The translations under genes were made by a program, and so were the position numbers. Below are positions 20,648 through 21,688 of a DNA stretch of 21,688 nucleotides, one piece after another. The DNA lies in NCBI GenBank assembly GCA_946222435.1, contig CAMIOJ010000004.1, forward strand, positions 1 to 21,688. The letters run 5' to 3'. Source of the DNA: an uncultured Micrococcus sp. (GTDB lineage Bacteria > Actinomycetota > Actinomycetes > Actinomycetales > Micrococcaceae). A model generated the notes under the pieces. It did no database searches. It was not told the DNA's origin and saw only the letters and a program-made list of their open reading frames with translations. Within the stretch, counting starts at the first letter, position 1. Each line of letters starts with the position of its first letter.

Positions 20648-20863
20648 GCGGGAAAGCTATGCCGCCAAAGTGAACAAGGTTCCAAAAAAGAGTTAACTTG
20701 CGGAGGCTGTCGCGTGAATGTGTGGCGGGGTGGTGTGGTCAGTGGGGCGTCGGTCCCGACGCTCGAGCGGGCGGCGGTCTCGAGGGGCCGATGAGCGTCG
20801 TGCGCGCTGGTTGAGGACGCGTGTTGGACGCGGTCAGCTCGTTGGCTCCGCCGCGTTGGCCGG
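20648..20863. other. gene-free stretch between the EEP gene and the IS1182 transposase
   Basis: The part nearest the EEP gene (20648-20700) is AT-rich and may hold its promoter. The rest, rich in CGTCG/GGCGG, probably includes the 3' end of the IS element. I could not identify a terminal inverted repeat or target duplication. Confidence 0.4.
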
Positions 20864-21688
20864 TCAGATCGCAGTGATCGGGGCGGCGGCTGTGGCGAGC
20901 AGGTGGCGGTGGAGCTTGCGGAGGTTGTGGGTCGCGGCGATGAGCTTCCACTCGGCTGCCGCGGCGTCGAAGCCGCGGCGGGTGAAAGAGCGGATTCCTC
21001 TGCCGGTCTTGATCTGACCGAAGACAGGCTCGATGATCCACTTGCGTTTGTCGTAGTGGACCCGTCCGGCCTTGCGGGACACCTTCCGGTCCATCTTGTC
21101 CATCAGCGTCGCGCCCGCGGGCAGGCGTCCGCGGGATCCGACGCGGGGCTTCCCGTGACGCATGTTGCGTGCGGCGAGGTAGTAGTCCGGCCCGTCGTCG
21201 GGCAGGCCGGCGAGGACGGCTTCGGTGCAGTATCCGGCGTCGCCGAGCACGACCCCGATGGGCTCGGTGACACCGGCTGCGTCTAGCTCTCGGTTAGCGG
21301 CGGCGATCATCGGGGTGAGCTGGGCGGTGTCGCCGGTGTCCTGGGTGACATCGCACGCGATGATGATCTGCGACTCGGTCGCGACCGCTTGCGCGTTGTA
21401 GCCCTGCACCCACCCGTTCCGGATCGGCATCATCCGTGACTCTGGGTCGGTCGTGTTCACTTTCGGCGGGTTCGTCTTCGGTGCCTTCTCCGCCGGGTGC
21501 TTGGGTTTGCGTCCCCGCAGCTTCTTCCCCGCCGCCTGCTCCTTCGCCGCGCGCTCGGCGAGGTGTGCGTCGTACTCGGCTTGGCGGGCCGCGTCGACCG
21601 CGTCAAGTCGCGCTTTCGCTGCCGCGAGCCGGGCGCGGCGGCTGGTGCGGTCGCGGAGATCGGCGGGGACCTCGTCACCGCGCACCCC
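20864..21688 (-). pseudogene. IS1182-family transposase, C-terminal half (runs off window end)
   Basis: 274 codons on the minus strand. It begins with the RGDEVPADLRDRTSRRARL linker of IS1182 transposases, then GKKLRGRKPKHPAEKAPKTN, TDPESRMMPIRNGWVQGYNA, the second catalytic aspartate in GDAGY, and the third acidic residue in IIEPVFGQIK. It ends HNLRKLHRHLL. A GTG at 21685 is not a real start, because the protein continues from the fragment at 1-415. Joined, the two halves give most of one transposase lacking only its N-terminus. Confidence 0.88.

Noticed and set aside
1..21688. CRISPR arrays, tRNA or rRNA genes, type IV secretion or coupling-protein genes
   Set aside because: No regularly spaced repeats, no tRNA cloverleaf or rRNA sequence, and no VirB/VirD4-like ATPase motifs were seen on either strand.

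Overview
The window looks like one complete, or nearly complete, circular mobilisable plasmid of about 21.7 kb from a high-GC Gram-positive actinobacterium, probably of the order Micrococcales (Microbacteriaceae or a relative). That host guess rests on very GC-rich codon use, many GTG starts, ATGA stop/start overlaps and the protein families seen. The strongest structural clue is at the ends. An IS1182-type transposase runs off position 1 on the minus strand and its C-terminal part re-enters at the far right end. The reading frame closes exactly if the four C residues shared by both ends are overlapped, which would make the molecule 21,684 bp.

Layout. (1) 1-415 and 20864-21688: two halves of one 5'-truncated IS1182 transposase spanning the linearisation point. 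(2) 469-2883: a small ribbon-helix-helix-like protein, a hairpin-rich leader, and a 639-aa or longer replication protein with an archaeo-eukaryotic-primase (AEP)-like N-terminus. A cluster of short hairpins follows. (3) 3300-9099: a maintenance module with a Cys-rich small protein, an ArdC-like antirestriction/metallopeptidase protein, an NrdH-like redoxin, a 90-aa protein, an SSB-like protein, ParA, a ribbon-helix-helix ParA partner, a DUF192 lipoprotein, a 307-aa acidic protein and a possible ADP-ribosyltransferase-fold protein. Five intergenic gaps here carry six copies of a palindrome close to TAATAGTACTATTA, suggesting one plasmid-encoded regulator. (4) 9139-10505: a paired small multidrug resistance (SMR) exporter divergent from a TetR regulator, with a palindromic operator between them. 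(5) 10577-12320: a VbhA-like antitoxin and Fic toxin behind repeated ACCGAAAC boxes, then a serine resolvase. (6) 12367-15527: a mobilisation module with large inverted repeats, a coiled-coil protein divergent from mobC and a MOB relaxase, and a hairpin-rich divergent intergenic region that probably holds oriT.

(7) 15528-20700 is cargo that looks chromosomal. It holds a small hypothetical gene, a 5'-truncated remnant, and part of an operon on the minus strand: a protein-tyrosine-phosphatase C-terminal remnant, a metallophosphoesterase and two sugar/glycerol-phosphate-type ABC permeases. No solute-binding protein or ATPase accompanies them. A separate, more AT-rich endonuclease/exonuclease/phosphatase-fold gene lies between this block and the IS. 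Broken genes at both edges suggest a fragment captured by recombination or IS activity.

Together the backbone supplies replication (AEP-like Rep), partition (ParA plus RHH protein), multimer resolution (serine recombinase), post-segregational stability (Fic/VbhA), establishment (ArdC-like, SSB) and mobilisation (MobC, relaxase). It needs a conjugative helper, because no type IV secretion genes are present. I saw no tRNA, rRNA or CRISPR array.
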